Source: an uncultured Gammaproteobacteria bacterium
GTDB taxonomy: Bacteria; Pseudomonadota; Gammaproteobacteria; Pseudomonadales; Pseudohongiellaceae
Direction of reading: 5' to 3'
Assembly (NCBI GenBank): GCA_913060495.1
Contig: CAJXRP010000014.1
Span: 33,358 to 97,357 of the forward strand
DNA: 64,000 nucleotides
In this document: positions 54,780 to 63,945 of the stretch, piece after piece
Numbering within the stretch: the first letter of the stretch is position 1
Layout of the letters: each line of letters begins with the position of its first letter
Position numbers and translations under genes: made by a program
The notes under the pieces: model-generated
Databases searched by the model: none
What the model saw: the letters and a program-made list of their open reading frames with translations, nothing else
What the model was told of the DNA's origin: nothing

Positions 54780-56551
54780 GCGAACCGGATCGAAAAATAG
54801 GTAAAGAAGAAAGCTGGCGCCTGTATAGGCGGTTGTTCAGCTATGTTCTGCCGCACCGCATGCTATTTGCCACGGCGATGCTTGGCTACATCATCTTCGC
54901 CCTTACTGCGCCCGCCGCAACCTGGTGGTTGGGCTGGACAGTAGACGCTATTGCCGCTGAGGACTATGCCGGGCTGCGAGTATTGAGCCCGTTGGCTTTC
55001 ATCGGCCTGGCAGCAGTACGCGGGCTCGGCGGTTTCATGGGTAGCTACTATCTTGCCGGTATATCGAATCATCTAGTGCACAAATTGCGCTGTGAATTGA
55101 TCGACCGGCTCATCCGTTTGCCGGCAACTTACTTCGATAACAATTCCTCGGGTCGATTGGTCTCGAAACTGACCTACGATGTGATGCAGATTACCGGCGC
55201 CGCCAGTAACGCTATCGCCGTGGTAGTGCGCGAAGGTTTTACGGTAGTCGGCTTACTCGCGTATTTGATGTACATGGACTGGAAGCTCAGTCTTACCTTC
55301 CTGATCATCGCACCGGTCGTGGGCAAAGTTGTCTCCATAGCATCTAAGAAATTTCGTCGCTATTCCACGCAAATCCAAGATTCCATGGGCGATGTGACGC
55401 AGATAACCACCGAGACGATCAAGGGGCATCGTGTTATTCGCACCTTCAATGCCGAAAATTATGTAAGCAAAAGGCTGTCTGCGGCGAGTGAGAAGAATCG
55501 AGTGCAGAACATGAAGATGGTGCTTACGCGCAGCGCGAGCACTCCGTTGATTCAGCTGATTGTTAGTACTGCGATCGCAGCACTGGTCTGGTTTGCGATG
55601 TCGCCCGAATTCTTCGCCACCAATACGCCAGGCGACTTTGTGGCGTTCTTGAGTGCGGCGGGCTTGCTCGCAAAACCGATCCGACAGCTTACGCAGGTTA
55701 ATGCCGTGATACAGCGAGGTCTCTCAGCTGCAGCCAGCATCTTCGAATTGTTAGATGAAGACATAGAGAAAGACACAGGGACCCAATTACTGGAAAGGGC
55801 GAAGGGTCGTATCGAATTCACTGATGTGAGCTTCTCCTATAAAGATGGGGCACAGACGCTCGCGGGTATCAATTTCGTAGCTGAACCAGGTCAGACGGTG
55901 GCGCTAGTTGGAAAGTCAGGTAGTGGAAAGTCCAGTTTGCTTAGTCTTATCACTCGCTTTTATGACTTTCAACAGGGGGAGATTACCCTCGACGGTGTGC
56001 CACTGAAGAATCTGACCCTGCAGAGTCTGCGTGAAAACATTTCCTTAGTCTCTCAGCAGGTGGTCCTTTTTAACGGGACTGTCGAAGAGAATATTGCCTA
56101 CGGCGAGGGCGCTATCGATCGCGAGAAGACGACTAAGGCAGCGAATGATGCCCACGCGATGGAGTTTATTGAGCAGCTAGAGCAGGGCATGGATACACCG
56201 GTTGGTGACGATGCCGTGTTATTGTCCGGTGGCCAGCGTCAGCGCATCGCGATTGCTCGTGCTCTATTGAAAGACGCGCCAATTTTAATCTTCGACGAGG
56301 CAACATCGGCGCTGGATTCCGAATCGGAGATGCGCATACAAGAGGCATTGGATACCTTGCGTCAGGGCAGAACAACATTTGTTATCGCACATAGATTATC
56401 GACAATCGAAAAGGCAGATCTGATATTAGTTATGGAGAAGGGAAAAATAATAGAATCTGGCACTCATGAGGAGTTGCTTGCCAAGCAGGCGAATTACTCA
56501 CGACTTCATGCGAAACAGTTCTCGGAGAATGCTGCGGCAACTGCTGAATGA
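54776..56551 (+). CDS. msbA: Lipid A export ATP-binding/permease MsbA
   Basis: MsbA flips lipid A-core across the inner membrane. The 591-residue half-transporter has a six-helix ABC transmembrane domain (about residues 20-330) and an ATPase domain. Walker A is GKSGSGKSS at 379-387, then LSGGQRQRIAIARALLKDAP and ILIFDEATSALD. It overlaps exbD and lpxK by four bases each, so it is part of one translationally coupled run. It could be a related multidrug exporter, but the direct lpxK neighbour argues for MsbA. Confidence 0.94.
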   Translation: MSEPDRKIGKEESWRLYRRLFSYVLPHRMLFATAMLGYIIFALTAPAATWWLGWTVDAIAAEDYAGLRVLSPLAFIGLAAVRGLGGFMGSYYLAGISNHLVHKLRCELIDRLIRLPATYFDNNSSGRLVSKLTYDVMQITGAASNAIAVVVREGFTVVGLLAYLMYMDWKLSLTFLIIAPVVGKVVSIASKKFRRYSTQIQDSMGDVTQITTETIKGHRVIRTFNAENYVSKRLSAASEKNRVQNMKMVLTRSASTPLIQLIVSTAIAALVWFAMSPEFFATNTPGDFVAFLSAAGLLAKPIRQLTQVNAVIQRGLSAAASIFELLDEDIEKDTGTQLLERAKGRIEFTDVSFSYKDGAQTLAGINFVAEPGQTVALVGKSGSGKSSLLSLITRFYDFQQGEITLDGVPLKNLTLQSLRENISLVSQQVVLFNGTVEENIAYGEGAIDREKTTKAANDAHAMEFIEQLEQGMDTPVGDDAVLLSGGQRQRIAIARALLKDAPILIFDEATSALDSESEMRIQEALDTLRQGRTTFVIAHRLSTIEKADLILVMEKGKIIESGTHEELLAKQANYSRLHAKQFSENAAATAE

Positions 56552-57561
56552 GCTTTCTAGAAAGAGCATGGCACAAAAGAGCAGGCTGGCTGATTTTGTT
56601 ATGGCCAATCTCTGTATTATTTAAGGCGCTGACGAAAATTCGCCGTCTAGTCCAGCAACCGAAGGTCCGTCCGGCCAATCTAACAGCCCCTCTTATAATC
56701 ATCGGGAATATCTCACTCGGTGGCACGGGCAAGACACCATTGCTGATCACCCTTACTCAAGAATTACAGAAGCAAGGCTTTAAGCCGGGCATCATCAGCC
56801 GCGGCTATGGAGGCGAGGCGCCTAGCTATCCGCTTGCCGTCGATGGTGAGAGCGACGTTCGCCAATCCGGCGATGAGGCCTTTCTTATAGCTGAAATGAC
56901 AGCTTGCCCCGTGTATGTCGATCCAGATCGCTGTGCAGCTCTAGATGCTTTGCTAAGTAACGAAGACGTTGATGTGGTGTTGAGTGACGATGGGCTGCAG
57001 CACTACAAGCTGTATCGTGACTTAGAGATTGTGGTCGTCGACGGTGAGAGATTATTTTCGAATGGTTTTTGCATGCCGGCCGGGCCGCTTAGGGAGTCGA
57101 TAAGTCGTCTCAATGAGGTTCAATACATAGTCGTAAATGGCGAGCCTGCAAGGGAAATTTCACAACTCAAGACCGCGAGCATCATGCAGCTGCAACCTCG
57201 CTCTTTGATCAATCTGGTCACTGGTGAGAAACGACCTTTCGCAGGTGCGCCGTTTAATATGGGCAATAAGTTGCAGGCAGTTTCCGCTCTCGGCAATCCG
57301 CAGCGTTTCTATAGCTTGTTAGAGCGCTTGCCCTACCAACTAGAGATCTTTAGTTTTCCAGATCACCACAACTTCACCGCAGCTGATTTCGAACAGCAGG
57401 GCATTGATGCGCATCAGCCTATCGTAATGACAGAGAAGGATGCGGTAAAATGTCGGCAGTTCGCCAAAAACAATTTTTGGTATCTATCGGTAGAAGTGGA
57501 TCTTGAGGGTCAATTTATCGAACGTCTCATCGAAGACATTCGGCAAGCCTCCGCCCTTTAG
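56548..57561 (+). CDS. lpxK: Tetraacyldisaccharide 4'-kinase
   Basis: LpxK phosphorylates the lipid A precursor at the 4' position at the inner-membrane face. A short hydrophobic N-terminal helix (about 12-26) anchors the protein. The P-loop GGTGKT is at 58-63, and GIISRGYGG, the DEAFLIAE segment and SDDGLQHYKL are diagnostic. Length 337 residues. It is coupled by overlap to msbA and followed 72 bases later by ycaR. Confidence 0.95.
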   Translation: MSFLERAWHKRAGWLILLWPISVLFKALTKIRRLVQQPKVRPANLTAPLIIIGNISLGGTGKTPLLITLTQELQKQGFKPGIISRGYGGEAPSYPLAVDGESDVRQSGDEAFLIAEMTACPVYVDPDRCAALDALLSNEDVDVVLSDDGLQHYKLYRDLEIVVVDGERLFSNGFCMPAGPLRESISRLNEVQYIVVNGEPAREISQLKTASIMQLQPRSLINLVTGEKRPFAGAPFNMGNKLQAVSALGNPQRFYSLLERLPYQLEIFSFPDHHNFTAADFEQQGIDAHQPIVMTEKDAVKCRQFAKNNFWYLSVEVDLEGQFIERLIEDIRQASAL

Positions 57562-57633
57562 AAACAATCCCTTAGAACAAAAGTTGCAGCTGGTTTCTTA
57601 TCTTTGCCTTAGCGAAGAACCAGGAGTCACTCT

Positions 57634-57825
57634 ATGCTCGACCAAAAACTATTAACCATTCTTGCCTGTCCGCAGTGTAAGGGTGAATTGCAATACGATC
57701 GGGTGACAAAGGAATTAGTCTGCCTGCCCGACGCCTTGGCGTATCCCGTTCGGGACGATGTGCCGGTAATGCTCAGTACTGAGGCTAGAGAGCTCTCGCT
57801 CGAAGAATGCGAGAAGTACCGATGA
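57634..57825 (+). CDS. ycaR: Trm112/YcaR family small protein
   Basis: A 63-residue protein opening LLTILACPQCKGELQYD, with one CPxC pair and a downstream KELVCLPDALAYPVRDDVPV; the second cysteine region is degenerate compared with eukaryotic Trm112. In eukaryotes Trm112 activates methyltransferases; the bacterial role is unclear. Its stop overlaps the kdsB ATG (ATGA). It is conserved between lpxK and kdsB in E. coli and Pseudomonas. Confidence 0.93.
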   Translation: MLDQKLLTILACPQCKGELQYDRVTKELVCLPDALAYPVRDDVPVMLSTEARELSLEECEKYR

Positions 57826-58568
57826 GTTTTAGCGTCGTCATCCCAGCTCGTTATGCATCGACACGACTGCCCGGCAAGCCGCTTTTGGATATCGGTGGTA
57901 AGCCAATGCTGCAGCGGACCTATGAGCGTGCACTTGAGAGTAATGCAGATAGAGTCATTGTCGCTACCGACGACGTGCGTATCCAAGAAGTGGCTGAGGG
58001 GTTCGGCGCGTTAGTGTGCATGACTTCTAGCTCTCATGTTTCTGGTACTGACCGAATCCAGGAGGTGAGCAGCCAGTTGCAGATGAGCGAGAGCGATCTT
58101 GTGGTCAATGTTCAGGCAGATGAGCCACTGATTCCTCCTAATGTAATCAATCAGGTAGCAGAAAATCTTCAATTAAACTCTGAAGTTGGGATTGCCACGC
58201 TCTGTGAAACGATAACCGATAAGGATGAGATCGTTGATTCGAATAGCGTGAAGGTAGTGATCGATATTCAGGGGCGTGCACTGTATTTCAGTCGCGCTAC
58301 AATTCCTTGGCAGGGTAGCGCTTCAGCGAAGAACTGCTACCGCCATATTGGCATATACGCCTATCGAGTCGCCGTGCTTAATCAGTTTGTCGAATGGCCA
58401 GTGTGCGAGCTAGAGGTCACCGAAAAGCTTGAGCAGCTTAGAGCGCTATACAACGGCATCGGTATTCATGTGGCTGTATCCAGCGAGAGTATTCCTCCGG
58501 GTGTCGACACTGAGAGAGATCTGGATTTGGTTCGCGCACATCTTGGCGCTGGCAAGGTTCGGGGCTAA
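57822..58568 (+). CDS. kdsB: 3-deoxy-manno-octulosonate cytidylyltransferase
   Basis: KdsB activates KDO as CMP-KDO for LPS inner-core synthesis. The 248-residue enzyme shows VVIPARYASTRLPGKPL, then NVQADEPLI and RATIPW. ATG 57822 overlaps the ycaR stop; an earlier GTG would extend into ycaR. It is followed 5 bases later by the phosphatase gene. Confidence 0.96.
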   Translation: MSFSVVIPARYASTRLPGKPLLDIGGKPMLQRTYERALESNADRVIVATDDVRIQEVAEGFGALVCMTSSSHVSGTDRIQEVSSQLQMSESDLVVNVQADEPLIPPNVINQVAENLQLNSEVGIATLCETITDKDEIVDSNSVKVVIDIQGRALYFSRATIPWQGSASAKNCYRHIGIYAYRVAVLNQFVEWPVCELEVTEKLEQLRALYNGIGIHVAVSSESIPPGVDTERDLDLVRAHLGAGKVRG

Positions 58569-58573
58569 CTGCC

Positions 58574-59122
58574 TTGTCGAGGAAATCTAACTCTACTGAC
58601 ACAGGCCATGAGGCGGAAAATCACCGCCCTAAGATTAGGGTCTTGATGGTCTGTCTGGGTAATATCTGTCGTTCTCCTACGGCTCATGGTGTTCTAGAAA
58701 AACTAATACAAAATAAAGAGTTAAGCGAATTTATTGAAGTGGACTCTGCTGGTACTAGCACCTACCACCTTGGTGACCATCCGGACCCAAGATCGATTGC
58801 AGCAGCGCAACGTCGTGGCTATAAGTTAGAAGAGCAGATAGCCAGACAGGTGAGCGCCAACGACTTTTACGAATTCGACTATGTACTGGCTATGGATACG
58901 GATAATCTGCAGCACCTAGAAAATGCTGCATCTAGCGCCAGTAAGGCGAAGCTGCAATTACTGCTGGATTACTCGGCTGGAGCGAGCGAGTCGGTGCCGG
59001 ATCCTTACTTCGGTGGCGGCGGGCAAGGCTTCGAAAAGGTGCTAGATCTTGTTGAGGGCGCATGCAGGCGGCTCCTAGAGCAGTTAGAAAAAGAGCTTTC
59101 GCTTCCCGAGAAGGAATACTAG
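58574..59122 (+). CDS. Low-molecular-weight protein-tyrosine phosphatase
   Basis: The 182-residue protein has a 20-residue polar N-terminal extension, then the catalytic loop VCLGNICRSP with Cys27 and Arg33, and the general acid Asp143 in PDPYFGG. Such phosphatases usually counter a tyrosine kinase controlling exopolysaccharide export (Wzb/Etp type), but no partner kinase or capsule gene is seen here. In Pseudomonas a homologue (ptpA) also sits between kdsB and murB. The start is TTG 58574, with a weak ribosome site. Confidence 0.92.
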   Translation: MSRKSNSTDTGHEAENHRPKIRVLMVCLGNICRSPTAHGVLEKLIQNKELSEFIEVDSAGTSTYHLGDHPDPRSIAAAQRRGYKLEEQIARQVSANDFYEFDYVLAMDTDNLQHLENAASSASKAKLQLLLDYSAGASESVPDPYFGGGGQGFEKVLDLVEGACRRLLEQLEKELSLPEKEY

Positions 59123-59124
59123 CG

Positions 59125-60132
59125 GTGACATTCGAAATACAGGAACAGGTCGATCTAAGTCCCTACAACAGTTTTGGCGTGACCCAGATGGCTGCGTTCT
59201 TCGCCGACATTCAGGATCCTGCAGATTTACCCCAGGCCCGCGAATTTGCTGCATCCAGGCGTTTGCCCGTATTGGTTCTTGGGCAAGGCAGCAATACTCT
59301 TTTTATAAACGATTTCCCTGGTCTGGTGCTCTACATGAATAACCGTGGCAGGGAGATGTTGCCCGGTGCAGGAATGGTTCGAGCGGCTGCTGGAGAGAAC
59401 TGGCATGAACTTGTTAAGTTTTGCTTGGAGAACTCTCTGTATGGCATTGAAAACTTAGCACTTATTCCTGGAACTGTTGGCGCCGCACCGATCCAAAACA
59501 TAGGTGCTTACGGTGTAGAACTAGAGCAGTTTTTCGTCGAGTTAGAGGCGTTCGACCTAAAGACGGGGGAGATCCGCCACATGAGCAGAGTGGACTGTCA
59601 GTTTGCCTATCGCGATAGCATCTTCAAGCAGGATCCAAGTCAAAAGCTGGTGGTGCTTGCTGTAACGCTGCAGCTCACCTTAGAGCCAGCGCTTCAGCTC
59701 AGCTACGCTGGCCTAAAGGAGGCGCTAGCGGGGCAGGAGGCCACCCCTCATAGTGTCTTCGATGCGGTCTGCGCTATCCGTAGTAGTAAGCTGCCGGATC
59801 CCAAGAAAATAGGTAACGCAGGGAGCTTCTTCAAGAATCCGGTGATTTCACGCTCCAAGTTAATGAGCTTGCGCGAATTCTACCCAGAGCTACCGGCATG
59901 GGATACGGAGGATGCCGACCTAGTGAAGCTGCCAGCGGCCTGGCTGTTAGATCAAAAAGGTTGGAAAGGTAAGCGGCGCGGAGGCGCGGCGGTCCATGAA
60001 GATCATGCTCTGGTATTGGTGAATCGAGACAATGCAACTGGCGAGGATGTTGTTTTGCTCGCCCAGGACATGAGCAGCTCGATTCTGCAGGCCTTTGGTG
60101 TGGCGCTGCAAACAGAAGTTCGGATTATCTAG
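59125..60132 (+). CDS. murB: UDP-N-acetylenolpyruvoylglucosamine reductase
   Basis: MurB reduces enolpyruvyl-UDP-GlcNAc to UDP-MurNAc using NADPH and FAD. The 335-residue type I enzyme shows GQGSNTLF, NLALIPGTVGAAPIQNIGAY and the catalytic Ser234 in GNAGSFFKNP. GTG 59125 lies nine bases after AAGGA, and an earlier start at 59062 would lie inside the phosphatase gene. It ends the envelope cluster begun by lolC. Confidence 0.95.
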   Translation: MTFEIQEQVDLSPYNSFGVTQMAAFFADIQDPADLPQAREFAASRRLPVLVLGQGSNTLFINDFPGLVLYMNNRGREMLPGAGMVRAAAGENWHELVKFCLENSLYGIENLALIPGTVGAAPIQNIGAYGVELEQFFVELEAFDLKTGEIRHMSRVDCQFAYRDSIFKQDPSQKLVVLAVTLQLTLEPALQLSYAGLKEALAGQEATPHSVFDAVCAIRSSKLPDPKKIGNAGSFFKNPVISRSKLMSLREFYPELPAWDTEDADLVKLPAAWLLDQKGWKGKRRGGAAVHEDHALVLVNRDNATGEDVVLLAQDMSSSILQAFGVALQTEVRII

Positions 60133-60194
60133 CCCTGCTTGCAGCCGCATAAAACTTTAGCCTATCCAGCATGCTTCCAGCGCTAATCTGAAGA

Positions 60195-60247
60195 AGTGTG
60201 AACCAGGTCCCGTTTTGCGCTCTCTAATTTGTGCCCCATTTCACACT
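60195..60247. repeat. 8-bp inverted repeat upstream of gacA
   Basis: AGTGTGAA (60195-60202) and TTCACACT (60240-60247) are perfect inverted copies with a 37-base spacer, within the 207-bp murB-gacA gap. They may be paired operator half-sites, or chance. Confidence 0.35.
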
Positions 60248-60339
60248 ATGCTACTAATCGCACACTGCTAGGAAACTTGTGGGAATACCCCCTTAGCAAG
60301 ATAGTTTCCTTTTCCCGAATCTCTTGAAGGAAGTAAATT

Positions 60340-61092
60340 GTGCAAAATTCTCCGCTTAAGAAAATATCGATTCTGTTGGTTGACGATCATGAGTTGGTTC
60401 GGGAGGGGATTGCCCGTATTTTGAATGATGCGCCGGATATTGTTGTTATCGCGCAGCTGAGTAGCGGTGAGGATATTCTAGAATATCTCTCACATTCAAA
60501 CTCTAACAATATGAATTTAAATGAAAATACCCCAGAAAATATCTATCAAAAGCCAGATGTAATTTTGCTAGATGCACGGATGCCAGGGCTAGGTGGTATT
60601 GAGGCTACCCGTGCCATCGTACAGCTTTCCCCTGAATCCAAAGTCGTTGCGATGTCTAGTGTGTCTAGTGGAGTCATACCTTCGCAAATGCTGCGTTCCG
60701 GCGCCAAAGGCTTTATTACCAAGAGCGTGCCGGTCGAAGAGTTATTAAAAGCGATTCGTGTGGTTAATGAGGGGGATCACTACGTGACGCCAAGCGTAGC
60801 AACTCGTCTAGCGGTAGATCCATTCAGTGACGACGGTGGTGGCTTGTTCGACAAGTTATCCCGTAGAGAGCTGCAGATTGCTCAGATGCTGACCGATGGC
60901 AAGAAGGTTAGTCAGATTTCAGCTTATCTAGAGCTAAGCCCCAAGACTGTCTACAGCTATCGCTATCGAATTTTCGAGAAGCTGGGTATTCGTAGTGACG
61001 TGGAGCTTACGATACTAGCCGTTAGGCATGGTCTGGCCGACGATACCCGTGAATACGATGTGCTGCCGAGTTTTGACTCCATAGCAAGTTGA
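60340..61092 (+). CDS. gacA: GacA/UvrY-type LuxR-family response regulator with insertion
   Basis: The N-terminal receiver has its acidic pair at Asp15/Asp16 and phosphoacceptor Asp78 in ILLDARMPG. The C-terminal LuxR helix-turn-helix runs from about residue 172, with LSRRELQIAQML and LSPKTVYSYRYRI. The position directly before uvrC is the conserved gacA/uvrY location. GacA with sensor GacS drives small RNAs that titrate CsrA/RsmA. Compared with GacA (about 214 residues, Asp54), this protein is 250 residues long, with an Asn/Ser-rich insertion at about 49-70 inside the receiver. The start is GTG 60340. Confidence 0.9.
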   Translation: MQNSPLKKISILLVDDHELVREGIARILNDAPDIVVIAQLSSGEDILEYLSHSNSNNMNLNENTPENIYQKPDVILLDARMPGLGGIEATRAIVQLSPESKVVAMSSVSSGVIPSQMLRSGAKGFITKSVPVEELLKAIRVVNEGDHYVTPSVATRLAVDPFSDDGGGLFDKLSRRELQIAQMLTDGKKVSQISAYLELSPKTVYSYRYRIFEKLGIRSDVELTILAVRHGLADDTREYDVLPSFDSIAS

Positions 61093-61258
61093 GCCAGCGC
61101 TGATTTAACGACCGCAAGCCCAGTTTTTTTTCGAATAATCAATTGCATTAGCGTCAATGCTAGCTCGCTGTTGAGACTGCGGGCGGCATCAGCTAACCTG
61201 CCTCTAATTCTGGTCAATCGACCGCCAATACCCCTAACCACGCAGTTATAGCAGGATC

Positions 61259-63106
61259 ATGTCCGCAGAAGTCAGTAAGCAGTTCGATCACAAGCACTTC
61301 CTCGCCCATCTCAGTAGCCGTCCTGGCGTCTACCGCATGCTGAACGAGGCTGGTGATGTTATCTACGTGGGTAAGGCGCGCAACCTAAAGAATAGGGTGG
61401 GTAGCTACTTTCGAGCCACCGGGCTCACCAGCAAAACGCTGGCTATGGTTAATAAGATCCAAGATATAGAGATCACTGTAACTAACAGCGAGACGGAGGC
61501 TCTGCTCCTAGAGCAAACCCTGATCAAGAGTCATCGGCCTACCTACAATATTCAGATGAGGGACGACAAGTCCTACCCCTACATCCTGCTTACCAGCAAG
61601 GATGACTACCCAAGACTGGGCTTTTATCGCGGCAGCAGAAAACGCACGGGGCGCTTCTTCGGCCCTTATCCAAGCGCTAATGCCACCCGCGAAACACTTC
61701 AGGTATTACAAAAGGTATTTAAGGTAAGGCAATGTCAGGACAGCTATTTTAATAATAGATCTCGGCCATGCCTGCAGTATCAGATAGACCGTTGTACGGC
61801 CCCCTGTGTGGAAGCAATTAGCAAGGAAGATTATGCGAAGGACGTGCACTACTCGACCCTGTTTCTGCAGGGCAAGAGTAACGCACTGATCAAGGAACTA
61901 ACTTCAAATATGGAGGCGGCGGCTGAGAGGCAGGACTTCGAGCGCGCTGCGGTAGTGCGAGACCAGATAATGGGTCTCAGGCGCATGCAAGAAGACCAGA
62001 TTGTCGCAAATCAGGGCGATGATGCGGATGTCGTGGCAGCAGAGATTCTCCAGTCCTACGTCTGCGTACATGTAATCTACGTTCGCGCGGGCCGTATTAT
62101 CGGCAGCAAGAACTTCTATCCCCGCTTCAAACTAGCGGAGGATGTGGGTGAGCTGCTCTCTGCCTTCCTGTCCCAGTCCTATCTTGGCGATGACAAGGCA
62201 GCAAGCATCCCACAAGAGATTATAGTTCCAGAGGTGCTAGAGGATGCAGAGGGGCTGCAGGATGCTCTCACATACGTTGCGGGGCGCAAGGTGAAGCTTT
62301 CCATGCGGGTGCGCGGACATCGCGCTAAATGGCTGCAGCTGGCAGTGACTAATGCTCGTGAATCGCTCCATGCACATGTGAGTAATAAACAAAATATCTA
62401 CAAGCGATTTCAAAAGTTACAAGATTCTCTTAATCTTGAATCTATGCCAAACCGTATCGAGTGCTTCGATATCAGTCATACCTCGGGAGAAGGCACCGTA
62501 GGCTCCTGTGTGGTATTTGATGAGAGCGGCGCAGTGAAGAGTGATTATCGTCGATTTAACATTAAGGGTATAACCGGCGGGGATGATTACGCTGCCATGG
62601 AGCAAGTGCTAGACCGCCGTTTTACGCGGCTTGCCAAGGGTGAGGCGAAGATTCCTGATATCCTGCTTATCGATGGCGGTAAGGGCCAGCTGACACAGGC
62701 GAAGAAGATAATGGAGAAGTTCCAGCTGCCAGAGATCCAGCTGCTTGGCATTGCGAAGGGCATAAGCAGGCGTGCAGGGCAGGAGACGCTCTTCCTGGCG
62801 AAGGGTGAACGTTTTAAGGAGATCGTCATACCAACTGAGTCTGGCGCTCTTCACCTGCTGCAACAGGTCAGAGACGAGGCTCACCGGTTCGCTATCACAG
62901 GACACAGGGCTAGGCGCGCCAAGGCCCGCAGAGAGTCGCCTCTGGAGGAGATAGCGGGCTTGGGGCCGAAGCGAAGGCGTGAGTTACTGCGTTACTTCGG
63001 CGGGCAACAGGAGATTAATAAGGCCAGTGAATCAGAAATTGCGAAAGTTACTGGGATAAGTAAGAAATTGGCCGAAGATATATATGCGCATTTGCATAAT
63101 GGTTGA
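61259..63106 (+). CDS. uvrC: Excinuclease ABC subunit C
   Basis: UvrC makes both incisions around DNA lesions in nucleotide excision repair. The 615-residue protein starts with a GIY-YIG nuclease (PGVYRMLNEAGDVIYVGKAR), contains a UVR motif (EAAAERQDFERAAVVRDQI), an RNase H-like domain with ECFDISHTSGEGTVGS and LLIDGGKGQL, and C-terminal helix-hairpin-helix motifs. It follows gacA after 166 bases and precedes pgsA, as in other gammaproteobacteria. Confidence 0.97.
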   Translation: MSAEVSKQFDHKHFLAHLSSRPGVYRMLNEAGDVIYVGKARNLKNRVGSYFRATGLTSKTLAMVNKIQDIEITVTNSETEALLLEQTLIKSHRPTYNIQMRDDKSYPYILLTSKDDYPRLGFYRGSRKRTGRFFGPYPSANATRETLQVLQKVFKVRQCQDSYFNNRSRPCLQYQIDRCTAPCVEAISKEDYAKDVHYSTLFLQGKSNALIKELTSNMEAAAERQDFERAAVVRDQIMGLRRMQEDQIVANQGDDADVVAAEILQSYVCVHVIYVRAGRIIGSKNFYPRFKLAEDVGELLSAFLSQSYLGDDKAASIPQEIIVPEVLEDAEGLQDALTYVAGRKVKLSMRVRGHRAKWLQLAVTNARESLHAHVSNKQNIYKRFQKLQDSLNLESMPNRIECFDISHTSGEGTVGSCVVFDESGAVKSDYRRFNIKGITGGDDYAAMEQVLDRRFTRLAKGEAKIPDILLIDGGKGQLTQAKKIMEKFQLPEIQLLGIAKGISRRAGQETLFLAKGERFKEIVIPTESGALHLLQQVRDEAHRFAITGHRARRAKARRESPLEEIAGLGPKRRRELLRYFGGQQEINKASESEIAKVTGISKKLAEDIYAHLHNG

Positions 63107-63171
63107 TTCCGCTAATTTCAAAGTCACCTGAAAATTAGAGATGTTAGCTCTTATTTACTTCTCTTTTAGAG

Positions 63172-63177
63172 TATAAT
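63172..63177 (+). promoter_or_regulatory. Possible -10 element for pgsA
   Basis: A consensus TATAAT lies 80 bases upstream of pgsA in an AT-rich stretch after uvrC. A clear -35 is missing (only TTATTT-like sequence), so this is weak. Confidence 0.35.
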
Positions 63178-63257
63178 GCTTTGTAAATAATCATTATTTT
63201 TTTGGAAGAAAGCAATAAGAACGGCATACAACCGCGAAGGAAAACGAAGAAACTGAT

Positions 63258-63803
63258 ATGAACTGGGCCAATATTGCTACGATTAGTCGAGTCGTCCTCA
63301 TACCGGTGGTTATTTATTGCTACCACTTAGACACACAATCAAGTCATCTGCTAGCGGCTATTCTGTTCTCGATAGCGAGCCTGACTGATTGGCTGGATGG
63401 CTATCTCGCGCGTAAACTTAATCAGTCATCTGAATTTGGCGCCTTCCTAGATCCGGTTGCAGATAAACTATTGGTCGCGATCATACTAATCATGCTGGTT
63501 TCGATATTCCCGCCTTTGCTATTGGCCGCCAGCATTATCATCGCCCGCGAGATACTAGTATCCGCGCTTCGTGAGTGGATGGCGTCGAAAGGCCTACGGG
63601 ATAAGGTGGCCGTTAAATTTTCAGGCAAGTTGAAGACAACCGTGCAGATGCTCGCGATCATCACACTTCTGCTGGCGAATCCTAGCCTACCGGAATGGGT
63701 TTTAATGCTAGGCTACGGACTGATTTACCTCGCTGCTGTGCTCAGCATTAGCTCAGGAGCCCAGTATTTCAAGGCAGGTTGGGGCGAACTGCAGTCAAAG
63801 TAG
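63258..63803 (+). CDS. pgsA: CDP-diacylglycerol--glycerol-3-phosphate 3-phosphatidyltransferase
   Basis: PgsA makes phosphatidylglycerol phosphate at the inner membrane. The 181-residue protein has several hydrophobic helices and a complete CDP-alcohol phosphotransferase signature at residues 44-69: D-x2-D-G-x2-A-R-x8-G-x3-D-x3-D. The opening NWANIATISRVVLIPVV is typical. It follows uvrC and lies before the tRNA-Gly gene, the same order as in Pseudomonas. Confidence 0.96.
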   Translation: MNWANIATISRVVLIPVVIYCYHLDTQSSHLLAAILFSIASLTDWLDGYLARKLNQSSEFGAFLDPVADKLLVAIILIMLVSIFPPLLLAASIIIAREILVSALREWMASKGLRDKVAVKFSGKLKTTVQMLAIITLLLANPSLPEWVLMLGYGLIYLAAVLSISSGAQYFKAGWGELQSK

Positions 63804-63833
63804 TAAGAAATGCCAGAAAGCCGCGAGTTCAGC

Positions 63834-63861
63834 TTGACTTGGGGCACTTAGGCATTAGAAT
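63834..63861 (+). promoter_or_regulatory. Stable-RNA promoter of tRNA-Gly
   Basis: TTGACT (63834-63839), 16-base spacer, TAGAAT (63856-63861), followed by a GC-rich discriminator AAGCGCC. That arrangement is typical of growth-rate- and ppGpp-controlled stable RNA promoters. Confidence 0.8.
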
Positions 63862-63945
63862 AAGCGCCTCTTTCGAGTAGCGGTCCCAGCAAGCGTAGTT
63901 CCTAGCTTTGCAGGCCATACGAAAGAGTGGCAACACCTTCAAAGC

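Noticed and set aside
63112..63138. CTAATTT/AAATTAG hairpin as a uvrC terminator
   Set aside because: AT-only stem with mismatches and no T-run behind it.
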